NCBI GenBank assembly: GCA_016290885.1
Contig: JAEEVN010000010.1
Location: forward strand, 1 to 39,328
Source: Caryophanales bacterium
Lineage (GTDB): Bacteria > Bacillota_I > Bacilli_A > RF39 > UBA660
Length of the DNA stretch: 39,328 nucleotides
Reading direction: 5' to 3'
Every line of letters starts with the position of its first letter. Within the stretch, counting starts at the first letter, position 1. The translations under genes were made by a program, and so were the position numbers. Positions 23,722 to 30,312 of the stretch are shown here, piece by piece. The notes beneath the pieces are model-generated. The model did no database searches, was not told where the DNA came from, and saw only the letters and a list, made by a program, of their open reading frames with translations.

Positions 23722-24252
23722 ATGAAAGAGATTATTTTAAACAAAGCAAAATTAAAAGAAGAAGAATTAACAGATGTACTAGAAAAATCTAGAATAGTTC
23801 TAAGAAATGATAATGATGAATTAGTATTTGCTAGATTTGGTAGAGTATATATGTTACCTGGTGGAAAAATAGAAGAAGGAGAAACACCAGTTGATGCAGT
23901 TAAAAGAGAATTAATGGAAGAAACTACTATTAATATATTACTTGATGATATAGAACCATTCGCAGTAGTTTATAACTATTTAAGAGATTATGAAATAGAA
24001 GATGGATCTTTAGTAAATAGATTAGTTAAAACATATTATTTTAGTGGTTATACTTCTGATGATACAATTGAATATTTTAATTTAACTAAAAATGAAAAAG
24101 AAGATAACTTAAGAGGATTCTTTATAGATATAGATGAAGGTATAGAATTACTTCAAGATTATAATAAAGATAATCCTAGAGCAGCTTATCTTGCTGTAGA
24201 AACATTAAAAGTATTAGAAGAATATAAAAATTTAAATAATGAAGAAGAGTAA
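23722..24252 (+). CDS. Nudix hydrolase
   Basis: 176 residues with a nearly complete Nudix box: LPGGKIEEGETP then VKRELMEETT, giving G-x5-E-x7-RE-x-x-EE with the late glycine replaced by Thr. All three metal-binding glutamates of REUxEE are present, so it should be an active Mg-dependent pyrophosphohydrolase. The N-terminal 30 residues precede the first strand. The inserted acidic stretch near 90-110 (EIEDGSLVNR) may set specificity, which is not predictable. It is monocistronic with its own promoter and terminator. Confidence 0.9.
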   Translation: MKEIILNKAKLKEEELTDVLEKSRIVLRNDNDELVFARFGRVYMLPGGKIEEGETPVDAVKRELMEETTINILLDDIEPFAVVYNYLRDYEIEDGSLVNRLVKTYYFSGYTSDDTIEYFNLTKNEKEDNLRGFFIDIDEGIELLQDYNKDNPRAAYLAVETLKVLEEYKNLNNEEE

Positions 24253-24266
24253 TACTCTTCTTTTTT
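24242..24266 (+). terminator. Terminator after the Nudix gene
   Basis: AAGAAGAGTA and TACTCTTCTT form the stem around the stop codon, with T following. Confidence 0.8.
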
Positions 24267-24271
24267 AAATA

Positions 24272-24280
24272 TGATATAAT
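24272..24280 (+). promoter_or_regulatory. Extended -10 promoter
   Basis: TGATATAAT, 22 nt before ATG 24302, just after the preceding terminator. Confidence 0.6.
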
Positions 24281-24301
24281 TTAAATATCAGGGGATATAT
24301 T

Positions 24302-24919
24302 ATGCGTAAGTTAAAGAAGACTAATAAGAAATTAAAAACTAGTATAAGAAAAAGATTAGCAGTGTTAATCCCAATAACTACAATATGTTTAGCATCATCA
24401 TGTAGTATGGCTAAACAAAGAGAGTATGAACATTCTAGAAGAATATTTACTAGCGATGGGGAATATTTAGAAAGCAAACAATTTAAATCGTTTAATCCGG
24501 ATAATGAAACTAATTTAACTGATAGTTTTATATCTTATGGGGCTTGGGAATTAAATGATGAAGGAAATTATCAAAGAAATGTTAAAGAATATATTGTCGG
24601 TGAAAAAACATATGAAGATATAAAAGGGTTAGAAAATAATGATACTAAAATAGAGGAATTATTTGGTGAGCCTGCAAAAACTTATATACAAGAAAGTAAT
24701 AACATTTCAAAAGAAGATATAGATAGAGGATCTTATTATGAAGCTACATTATATAGTATTAATGAATCTAATTATGTAATAGTCAAAAATAGTAATTCAA
24801 CTTCTCCAGTAATACTTGTTGGAGGATTAGTAGGATTCATGCTTGTAACAGCAGGATTAATTGCGTTAGAAAAACATGAGAAAAAAGGTGATACTAAGGA
24901 ATTAAAATTAAAGAGATAA
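24302..24919 (+). CDS. Envelope protein with N-terminal signal and C-terminal anchor
   Basis: 205 residues; SD CAGGGGA. A very basic N-terminus (about 1-20) leads to a hydrophobic stretch ending LASSCSMAK. The cysteine could be a lipidation site, but the residue at -3 is Ala, an imperfect lipobox. A polar domain of about 130 residues rich in Asn, Glu and Tyr follows. The last 40 residues contain one membrane segment (PVILVGGLVGFMLVTAGLIA) and a lysine-rich tail, a stop-transfer anchor. The middle domain should therefore be outside the cell. Family and function not recognised. Confidence 0.7.
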   Translation: MRKLKKTNKKLKTSIRKRLAVLIPITTICLASSCSMAKQREYEHSRRIFTSDGEYLESKQFKSFNPDNETNLTDSFISYGAWELNDEGNYQRNVKEYIVGEKTYEDIKGLENNDTKIEELFGEPAKTYIQESNNISKEDIDRGSYYEATLYSINESNYVIVKNSNSTSPVILVGGLVGFMLVTAGLIALEKHEKKGDTKELKLKR

Positions 24920-24932
24920 TATCTCTTTTTTT
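24910..24932 (+). terminator. Terminator
   Basis: AAAGAGATA and TATCTCTTT form a stem around the stop codon, with T following. Confidence 0.75.
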
Positions 24933-24934
24933 AA

Positions 24935-24963
24935 TTGAAAAATAAGAGCATATGTTATATAAT
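24935..24963 (+). promoter_or_regulatory. Promoter for the PH-like gene
   Basis: TTGAAA at 24935-24940 and TATAAT at 24958-24963, spacing 17. Confidence 0.75.
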
Positions 24964-24986
24964 AATTCTAGAAACGAGGTATTATT

Positions 24987-25442
24987 ATGACTAAAAAAGT
25001 AATATCCACAGAAGATGGAATTTATAAAGAAGCTAGTGAATATCTAAAAAGATATCCAATGACTTTAGCTTGGAGAATAAGACAACATTCAAAAGTTATA
25101 AGCAAACACTTAAATAAAGATGAAGACGTATATTATGTTTTTCCAGCACAAAAGAATCCAGATTCATTTAATATATTTTCTACATGTTTAATTGCATTAA
25201 CTAATAAAAGAATATTATTAGCGCAAAAAAGAGTTCTTTGGGGATATAATATGACTTCTATAACACCAGATATGTTTAATGATTTTGAATTATCTAAAGG
25301 ATTAATATTTGGTAAATTAGATATAGATACAGTTAAAGAAGTAATTAGATTATCTAATATAGATTCAAAAGCATTAGTAGAAATAGAAACTAATCTTTCT
25401 GAATATATTCTTGAAATTAAACCAAAAAATGATACTATTTAA
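24987..25442 (+). CDS. Bacterial PH-domain-like protein
   Basis: 151 residues; SD ACGAGGT. After a helical N-terminus (about 1-45), the pattern VYYVFPAQK, CLIALTNKRILLAQKR, ELSKGLIFGKLDIDTV and ALVEIETNLSEYIL resembles short bacterial PH-like (YokE/YdaP-type) domains, in which a strand reading ALTNKRIL is diagnostic. There is no membrane segment or signal peptide. Such domains usually mediate protein or membrane contacts; the partner is unknown. The gene is monocistronic and lies directly before two tRNA genes. Confidence 0.6.
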   Translation: MTKKVISTEDGIYKEASEYLKRYPMTLAWRIRQHSKVISKHLNKDEDVYYVFPAQKNPDSFNIFSTCLIALTNKRILLAQKRVLWGYNMTSITPDMFNDFELSKGLIFGKLDIDTVKEVIRLSNIDSKALVEIETNLSEYILEIKPKNDTI

Positions 25443-25452
25443 TAAATATATA

Positions 25453-25481
25453 TTGAAACAAGAATAATATTTTGCTATAAT
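25453..25481 (+). promoter_or_regulatory. Promoter of the tRNA-Cys/tRNA-Gly unit
   Basis: TTGAAA at 25453-25458 and TATAAT at 25476-25481, spacing 17, with TGC before the -10. A perfect inverted repeat spans the -10 (25459-25489). Confidence 0.8.
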
Positions 25482-25489
25482 TATTCTTG
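25459..25489. repeat. Perfect 10-bp inverted repeat over a tRNA promoter
   Basis: CAAGAATAAT (25459-25468) and ATTATTCTTG (25480-25489) are exact complements with 11 nt between, covering the spacer, the -10 and the expected start. It is not followed by a T tract, so it may be an operator and not a terminator. Confidence 0.7.
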
Positions 25490-25492
25490 CTT

Positions 25493-25566
25493 GGACCCAT
25501 AGCCAAGTGGTAAGGCACGGGACTGCAACTCCCTGATCGTTGGTTCAAATCCGACTGGGTCCTCCA
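25493..25566 (+). tRNA. tRNA-Cys (GCA)
   Basis: Acceptor GGACCCA (25493-25499) with TGGGTCC (25556-25562), discriminator T73 as expected for tRNA-Cys, and encoded CCA (25564-25566). The anticodon stem GGGA/TCCC encloses CTGCAAC, anticodon GCA. Confidence 0.95.
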
Positions 25567-25575
25567 AATATATTT

Positions 25576-25650
25576 GCAGATGTAGTACAGAGGTTAGTAT
25601 GAGGCCTTGCCAAGGCTTAGACGGCGGTTCGATTCCGCTCATCTGCTCCA
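25576..25650 (+). tRNA. tRNA-Gly (GCC)
   Basis: Acceptor GCAGATG (25576-25582) with CATCTGC (25640-25646), encoded CCA (25648-25650), anticodon loop TTGCCAA with anticodon GCC. It lies 9 nt after tRNA-Cys and is probably co-transcribed. Confidence 0.95.
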
Positions 25651-25662
25651 TTAAAAAATAAG

Positions 25663-25686
25663 ACTAGTCAAGGACTAGTTTTTTTG
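25663..25686 (+). terminator. Terminator of the tRNA unit
   Basis: ACTAGTC and GACTAGT pair over AAG, followed by T. Confidence 0.85.
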
Positions 25687-25695
25687 TGGCAAAAT

Positions 25696-25724
25696 TTGAC
25701 AAACATAACCTTTTATGCTTAAAT
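25696..25724 (+). promoter_or_regulatory. Promoter for the sortase-like gene
   Basis: TTGACA at 25696-25701 and TTAAAT at 25719-25724, spacing 17, with TGC before the -10. Confidence 0.7.
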
Positions 25725-25748
25725 ATATCGCTATTCAAGGGGTTTGTT

Positions 25749-26417
25749 ATGAAAAAATACTTAACTGTACTATTATGTACATATTTATTCTTAGTTAATA
25801 ATATTAGTGCTACTAATACTAATATTATTGATAATACTAAAAAATTAGAGAGTAGCGTATTAGTAGAATATGAACCAGAAGCAGAGACTGCAACAATAGA
25901 AGAAACAGAAGATTCTACTGTGGAAACTTCTTCGGTTGAAGAATATGTTGAACAAACTGATACTTATACTGAGAGTTATGATAGCTATGAAAACTATGAC
26001 ACTTATGAGACTTATAGTATAAACTATGGTACTTATGGTAGATTATATCTATCATGGTATGAGGCTGCACTATATGACTATAATGTTTATACAGAATCTA
26101 GTTTATCATTACAAGAAATAGTAGATAATTATGATAGTGCTGCTTATTATGCTAGTCATGGTAGATTAGTTATAGCAGATCACAGTACTCATGGATTTAA
26201 TGTTCTATATGACTTATATGATGGAAGTACTGCATATATTAAATTTTCAGATGGGAACTCAATTAGCTATAGAATGATAAGAAAAGAATTTGGATATAAT
26301 ACAGGACCAGATTTAGTAGATACTGCAGGTAATTCATTCTTTGACATGGATTCAGATTTAATTATGTATACATGTTATGGTGATGGAATTATTGTAACTC
26401 TATGGGTTTTAAACTAG
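25749..26417 (+). CDS. Secreted sortase-like protein
   Basis: 222 residues from ATG 25749, after AAGGGG; 21 further open codons upstream lack an SD. A signal peptide (about 1-23, ending ISATNT) is followed by an acidic, tyrosine-rich linker (to about 100). The C-terminal domain has VIADHSTHGFNVLYDL (H145) and DLIMYTCYGDG (C209). The His-Cys spacing of 64 equals that of S. aureus SrtA (H120, C184), and the TC context fits. The catalytic Arg normally found shortly after the Cys is absent: the protein ends IIVTLWVLN. It could be a sortase-fold protein with altered chemistry. No LPxTG substrate is in the window. Fold assignment is inference. Confidence 0.5.
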   Translation: MKKYLTVLLCTYLFLVNNISATNTNIIDNTKKLESSVLVEYEPEAETATIEETEDSTVETSSVEEYVEQTDTYTESYDSYENYDTYETYSINYGTYGRLYLSWYEAALYDYNVYTESSLSLQEIVDNYDSAAYYASHGRLVIADHSTHGFNVLYDLYDGSTAYIKFSDGNSISYRMIRKEFGYNTGPDLVDTAGNSFFDMDSDLIMYTCYGDGIIVTLWVLN

Positions 26418-26434
26418 TCTATGACTAGTTTTTT
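26411..26434 (+). terminator. Terminator after the sortase-like gene
   Basis: ACTAGTC and GACTAGT pair over TAT, followed by T. The stem is identical to that of the tRNA terminator upstream of this gene. Confidence 0.85.
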
Positions 26435-26445
26435 ATTTGATTAAA

Positions 26446-26454
26446 TGATATAAT
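26446..26454 (+). promoter_or_regulatory. Extended -10 promoter for the cysteine desulfurase operon
   Basis: TGATATAAT, 19 nt before ATG 26473, after the preceding terminator. Confidence 0.6.
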
Positions 26455-26472
26455 TTATTTAGGTGATTTTAC

Positions 26473-27603
26473 ATGATTTATTTAGATAATAATGCTACTA
26501 CTAAAGTAGATGAAGAAGTATTAAATGCTATGCTTCCATATTTAAAAGAAGAATATGGTAATCCTAGTAGTACATATAGCTTTGGTAAAGATATTAAAGA
26601 GAAAGTTAATGAAGCTAGAAATAATGTAGCAAGATTATTAAATTGTAATCCAGATAATATTATATTTACTAGCTGTGGTAGCGAAAGTAATGCAACTGCT
26701 ATTATGAATGCTATTAAATTAAATCCAAATAAAAAACATATTATAACTACTAAAGTAGAACATGCTTCCATAATAGAAACTATGGGTTATCTAGAAAGAG
26801 AAGGATATGAAATAACTTTTCTTGAAGTAGATGATAAAGGTAGATTAGATCTAGAAGAATTAAAAAAAGAAATAACTCCAGATACATGTTTAATATCTGT
26901 AATGATGGCTAATAATGAAATAGGTAATATATATCCAATAAAAGAAATAGCTAAAATAGCTAAGGAAAATAATATAATAATGCATACTGATGCAGTACAA
27001 GCAGCAGGTAAAATAAAAATTGATGTAGAAGATTTAAATGTAGATATGTTATCTATATCTGGCCATAAAATAAATGTTCCTAAAGGAATAGGAATTCTTT
27101 ATGTAAGAGATAAGAAATTTATTCCTTTAATATTTGGACATCAAGAAAAAAATAGAAGAGGTGGAACAGAAAATGTTCCATATATAATAGGTCTTGGTAA
27201 ATCATGTGAAATGATAATAAATGATAATTATAAAAAATCAGAAGAAGAAAAAGTATTAAGAGACTATATGGAATCTGAAATTAAAAAGAATATAGAAGAT
27301 GTATTTATATATGGAGATTTAGATAATAGAACTCCAAATACATCAAGTATTGCTTTTAAAAATGTTAAAGCAGATGAATTAATGTTAGTACTTGAATCGT
27401 TTGGAGTATTAGTATCAACAGGATCTGCATGTAATTCAGAACTTGCAGTACCATCACATGTATTAACTGCATGTCATGCTAATTTAGAAGAATATAGCCC
27501 AATAAGAGTTAGTTTAGGTAAATATACTACTAAAGAAGAAATAGATCAATTTATTAAAACATTAATAAATGTAGTTAAAATGTTAAGAAGTAAGGTGAAA
27601 TAA
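26473..27603 (+). CDS. Cysteine desulfurase (NifS/IscS type)
   Basis: 376 residues, the normal length. Class V aminotransferase fold: IYLDNNATTKVD at the N-terminus, VEHASIIE, HTDAVQAAGK, the PLP lysine in SISGHKINVPKG and the catalytic cysteine in STGSACNSE. It releases sulfur from cysteine as an enzyme-bound persulfide for iron-sulfur clusters or thio-modified RNA. No scaffold (IscU/SufU) or MnmA gene follows; instead a ferredoxin-thioredoxin fusion overlaps its stop codon by 1 nt, so electron supply may be linked. Class NifS or IscS cannot be fixed. Confidence 0.92.
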   Translation: MIYLDNNATTKVDEEVLNAMLPYLKEEYGNPSSTYSFGKDIKEKVNEARNNVARLLNCNPDNIIFTSCGSESNATAIMNAIKLNPNKKHIITTKVEHASIIETMGYLEREGYEITFLEVDDKGRLDLEELKKEITPDTCLISVMMANNEIGNIYPIKEIAKIAKENNIIMHTDAVQAAGKIKIDVEDLNVDMLSISGHKINVPKGIGILYVRDKKFIPLIFGHQEKNRRGGTENVPYIIGLGKSCEMIINDNYKKSEEEKVLRDYMESEIKKNIEDVFIYGDLDNRTPNTSSIAFKNVKADELMLVLESFGVLVSTGSACNSELAVPSHVLTACHANLEEYSPIRVSLGKYTTKEEIDQFIKTLINVVKMLRSKVK

Positions 27604-28220
27604 TGCCAGTAATTATTAATTTTAAAATATGCGATAATGCAGAAGCTTGTAATGCGATTAATGTATGCCCAACAGGAGCTTTCCATTGGAACAAAGAAAA
27701 GAAAACTTTAGAGATTGATAAAGAAAAGTGTATAGACTGTGGGTTATGCGCAACATCAGAAAGAAGTTGTCAAGTAGGTGCAATTAGATACGCTAAAACA
27801 TTAGAAGATTTAGAAAGAATAAAAGAAGAAATTGATAAAGATCCAAGAACAATTTCTGATCTTCAGGCAGATAGATATGGAGCAACACCAATAAATATGC
27901 CTTTTAGTTGTACCGAAGAAGAACTTGATAGTGTTTTAACTACTTCAAAACTTTGCATGGTAGAAGTATATATTGAAGATACTATTGAATGTTTAATTAA
28001 ATCTATACCTATTAAAGAAATAATGAAAGAATTAGGGGATTCAGTATATCGAAAAGTAGCAGTAAAAACAGAAGAGTTTAAGAAAAAATATGATATCAAG
28101 GAATTGCCTTCATTATTATTTTTTAAAGAAGGTAAGCTTCTAGGTAAAATAGAAGGATATTATACTGTAGATCAAAAAGAAGAATTAATAGATAAAATAA
28201 AGAATATTATAGGAGAGTAA
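27603..28220 (+). CDS. Ferredoxin-thioredoxin-like fusion protein
   Basis: 205 residues. The N-terminal 60 residues hold seven cysteines: C10, C16 and C22 (followed by Pro) and C43, C46, C49, C56. The second group is a standard CxxCxxC 4Fe-4S motif; the first is widely spaced. A helical link follows to about 110. The C-terminal 90 residues resemble a thioredoxin fold, with cis-proline in IKELPSLLFFKEGKLLG, but no CxxC, so disulfide chemistry is unlikely. It overlaps the cysteine desulfurase stop by 1 nt. It may deliver electrons for iron-sulfur assembly or act as a binding platform; that is inference. Confidence 0.75.
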   Translation: MPVIINFKICDNAEACNAINVCPTGAFHWNKEKKTLEIDKEKCIDCGLCATSERSCQVGAIRYAKTLEDLERIKEEIDKDPRTISDLQADRYGATPINMPFSCTEEELDSVLTTSKLCMVEVYIEDTIECLIKSIPIKEIMKELGDSVYRKVAVKTEEFKKKYDIKELPSLLFFKEGKLLGKIEGYYTVDQKEELIDKIKNIIGE

Positions 28221-28221
28221 T

Positions 28222-28797
28222 ATGAATAAAAACTTTATTGTTATTGGAGACAGTATTACATATGGAATAGGAGATTTTGAAACTTTAGGATGGGCAACTA
28301 TGCTAAAGAGAGATATCGTTAATAGAGATGGAACAGATATGTGTAAGAATTTTGTTCATGTAGTAGGTTTCCCAGGAGCAACTAGTAAAGACATATTAGA
28401 TAAAATAGATGATATTTATAGAATATATCGTTATGATGGTTTTGATGATGTAGTAATATTATCTATTGGTATTAATGATGTATACGAATATGAAGCAAGT
28501 GGAGAAAATAGTGTTGAAGAATATATATCAAATATAACTTGTATAACAGATTATATTAGTAAACAAGGGGTAGGATTAATACTTCTTGGATTAATGCCAG
28601 TTAATGATGAAGACTATATTAATGATTCTATAATAGAGTATGATAATGCTCTAGAAAAATTTGCTAAAGATAATGAAATTGATTATATTCCTATGTTTGA
28701 TGTATTAAAACCAGAAGATCTAATCGATGGATTACATCCTACAAAAGAAGGACATGAAAAAATATATAATAGAATAATTGATTATTTAGAAGAATAA
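28222..28797 (+). CDS. SGNH/GDSL-family hydrolase
   Basis: 191 residues; SD ATAGGAGA, 1 nt after the preceding gene. SGNH blocks: IGDSITYGIGDF (Ser near 9), GFPGATS (Gly), SIGINDVYEYE (Asn), and a C-terminal DGLHPTKEGH with catalytic Asp and His. There is no signal peptide, so it is cytoplasmic. The family hydrolyses esters or acyl groups of lipids or carbohydrates; the substrate is unknown. Its place after the desulfurase and ferredoxin fusion gives an operon of three, but a functional link is not evident. Confidence 0.9.
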   Translation: MNKNFIVIGDSITYGIGDFETLGWATMLKRDIVNRDGTDMCKNFVHVVGFPGATSKDILDKIDDIYRIYRYDGFDDVVILSIGINDVYEYEASGENSVEEYISNITCITDYISKQGVGLILLGLMPVNDEDYINDSIIEYDNALEKFAKDNEIDYIPMFDVLKPEDLIDGLHPTKEGHEKIYNRIIDYLEE

Positions 28798-28826
28798 AAA
28801 GATAACATAGTTATCTTTTATTTTTT
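28798..28826 (+). terminator. Terminator of the desulfurase operon
   Basis: AAAGATAAC and GTTATCTTT pair over ATA, followed by a T-rich run. Confidence 0.8.
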
Positions 28827-28840
28827 ATCAAAAATGCCAA

Positions 28841-28879
28841 TGTAGTAAAATTGTAGTATTTTTGTAGTTTTTTTGTTGA
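28841..28879 (+). promoter_or_regulatory. Direct-repeat operator candidate, 11-bp period
   Basis: TGTAGT occurs at 28841, 28852 and 28863, exactly 11 bp apart, with A/T between. A degenerate fourth unit, TGTTGA, begins at 28874 in the same phase and overlaps the -35 box. One helical turn per unit is expected for tandem binding by a ribbon-helix-helix repressor, such as the one encoded next. Confidence 0.6.
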
Positions 28880-28904
28880 CACGGTATTTTTTTGGTGTTA
28901 TATT
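28876..28904 (+). promoter_or_regulatory. Strong promoter of the RHH-Nudix operon
   Basis: TTGACA at 28876-28881 and TATATT at 28899-28904, spacing 17, with TGT before the -10. The -35 box is perfect consensus. Confidence 0.8.
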
Positions 28905-28923
28905 ATTTTCAGAGGTGAGAAAT

Positions 28924-29505
28924 ATGGAGAATAAAACAAGTGCTATTAACATACAAATAGATAGTAATGTTAAGAAAGATGCCACTATGGTTCTTACAGA
29001 TTTAGGACTATCAATGAGTTCTGCAATCAATTTATTCTTAAAACAAGTTATTAAAAAGAATGGATTACCATTTGAAGTTACTAATGTAGTAGAAAATAAA
29101 AAAATACTAGATGTAGTATGTGGACTTATTATGAAAGATGGTAAATGCTTAATTGCAAGAAGAAATAAAGAAGATCATTTAAAAGGCAAATGGGAATTCC
29201 CTGGAGGAAGAAGACAAGGTCTTGAAGATGAAAAGAAGACTTTAGAAAGAGCATTCACTGAATTATTTAAAATTAAAACAAATATCAATGATTATTTAAC
29301 ACATAGTATATGTGAATATCCAGGCCACATAGTAGATTTAAAAATCTATGAATGTGATTATATAAGTGGAGAATTTGATTTAAGTATTCATTCAGAATAT
29401 AAATGGGTTAATATAGAAGAATTATTAGATTATGATTTATGCGATGCAGATGTAATATTATCTAAATTCTTAATTAAGAAAGCATTAGAAGAATCAAGAA
29501 AGTAG
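28924..29505 (+). CDS. RelB/DinJ-type RHH domain fused to degenerate Nudix domain
   Basis: 193 residues from ATG 28924, after AGAGGTGAG; a TTG 17 codons upstream lies in the promoter. Residues 7-52 match RelB/DinJ antitoxin ribbon-helix-helix: INIQIDSNVKKDA, then LGLSMSSAINLFLKQVI and GLPFEV. Residues about 60-185 form a Nudix fold close to the MutT-type enzyme at the end of this operon (LKGKWEFPGG, YKWVNIEEL). The Nudix box keeps G95, E101, R109 and E113, but A110 and L114 replace two metal-binding glutamates and K116 replaces the late Gly, so hydrolysis is unlikely. Inference: a ligand-sensing repressor that acts on the repeats at 28841-28879. No toxin follows. Confidence 0.8.
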   Translation: MENKTSAINIQIDSNVKKDATMVLTDLGLSMSSAINLFLKQVIKKNGLPFEVTNVVENKKILDVVCGLIMKDGKCLIARRNKEDHLKGKWEFPGGRRQGLEDEKKTLERAFTELFKIKTNINDYLTHSICEYPGHIVDLKIYECDYISGEFDLSIHSEYKWVNIEELLDYDLCDADVILSKFLIKKALEESRK

Positions 29506-29512
29506 GATGTTT

Positions 29513-29827
29513 ATGGATACTAAGAAATTGCAAAAAGAAGTTTATGAAAACAAAGTTAGACATGGATTTAATGTAACAGATTTAAACATGGAATTTTGTT
29601 TAGCTCATGGAGAACTTAGTGAAGCTTATATAGCATGGTTAAAAAAACAAGATGATGTAGGAGAAGAACTTGCAGATGCAGCTATATATTTATTAGGTAT
29701 AGCAGAAATACTTAATATAGATTTAGGTAAAGAAATAGAATTAAAAATAGAAAAAAATAAAAATAGAGTTTATAAAGAAAACTCTAAAGGTGTTCTTGTA
29801 AAAGAAGACGAATTAAGGGAGGTTTAA
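29513..29827 (+). CDS. MazG-like nucleotide pyrophosphohydrolase
   Basis: 104 residues from ATG 29513, 6 nt after AGTAGG; an in-frame ATG at 29507 overlaps that SD. It is a single MazG-type domain, with EFCLAHGELSEAYIAWLKK supplying ExxE and VGEELADAAIYLLGIAE supplying ExxD, the Mg-binding pattern of the all-alpha NTP pyrophosphohydrolases. Such small proteins cleave (d)NTPs to NMP and pyrophosphate, often removing abnormal nucleotides. It is the second gene of the RHH-Nudix operon, 7 nt after the regulator, supporting a nucleotide-cleaning role. Confidence 0.85.
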   Translation: MDTKKLQKEVYENKVRHGFNVTDLNMEFCLAHGELSEAYIAWLKKQDDVGEELADAAIYLLGIAEILNIDLGKEIELKIEKNKNRVYKENSKGVLVKEDELREV

Positions 29828-29828
29828 T

Positions 29829-30311
29829 ATGGTTTCAAAAAATACATATTTAGGATTAACGAAAAAAGAAATAGAAATAACATTCAAAAAAATAGGATTA
29901 TATGGATTAGACTTAATTAGTGACACAATATTAGATTCATTTGTAAATTGTAGTGATGATTGGGAAATGTTAAATGATACATATGCAGAGGCTCTTGCTA
30001 TATGTGAACAAAGAGAAAGAATAGAAAAACCAAATAATGTACATCAAATAGAATTACAACATGCATTAGTAAAATTATCTGAAAAAGAATTAGAGTTCCT
30101 AAAAAATCTTTTATCACTTGATATGAGAGCGGATAAAGAACCTGTTTTAGGAGATCCATATCATGAAATGAAATCTTATGTCGAACATGAAGAAATTTCT
30201 AGACCTGCAAGAAAATTTTATAGAAAAACAATTAATAGCCAAATAAAAAGAGCAACTAGATTAGAAACAAATCAACAAAAGAAATTATTAAGACTTAGTT
30301 ATGAGGGATAA
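29829..30311 (+). CDS. Hypothetical protein, 160 aa, in the nucleotide-pool operon
   Basis: Starts at ATG 29829, 1 nt after the MazG-like gene, with GGAGG in its SD. The protein is soluble and helical, with LGLTKKEIEITFKKIGLYG at the start, a central SDDWEMLNDTYAEALAICEQ and a basic C-terminal region (ARKFYRKTINSQIKRATR) that could touch nucleic acid or nucleotides. I recognise no family. Its position between a MazG-like and a MutT-like enzyme implies a part in the same process. The next gene starts 1 nt after its stop. Confidence 0.75.
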   Translation: MVSKNTYLGLTKKEIEITFKKIGLYGLDLISDTILDSFVNCSDDWEMLNDTYAEALAICEQRERIEKPNNVHQIELQHALVKLSEKELEFLKNLLSLDMRADKEPVLGDPYHEMKSYVEHEEISRPARKFYRKTINSQIKRATRLETNQQKKLLRLSYEG

Positions 30312-30312
30312 T

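Noticed and set aside
28924-29505. A type II toxin-antitoxin locus, from the RelB/DinJ-like domain
   Set aside because: No RelE/YafQ-type toxin gene lies on either side; the following genes are nucleotide hydrolases, and the antitoxin-like domain is fused to a Nudix fold.
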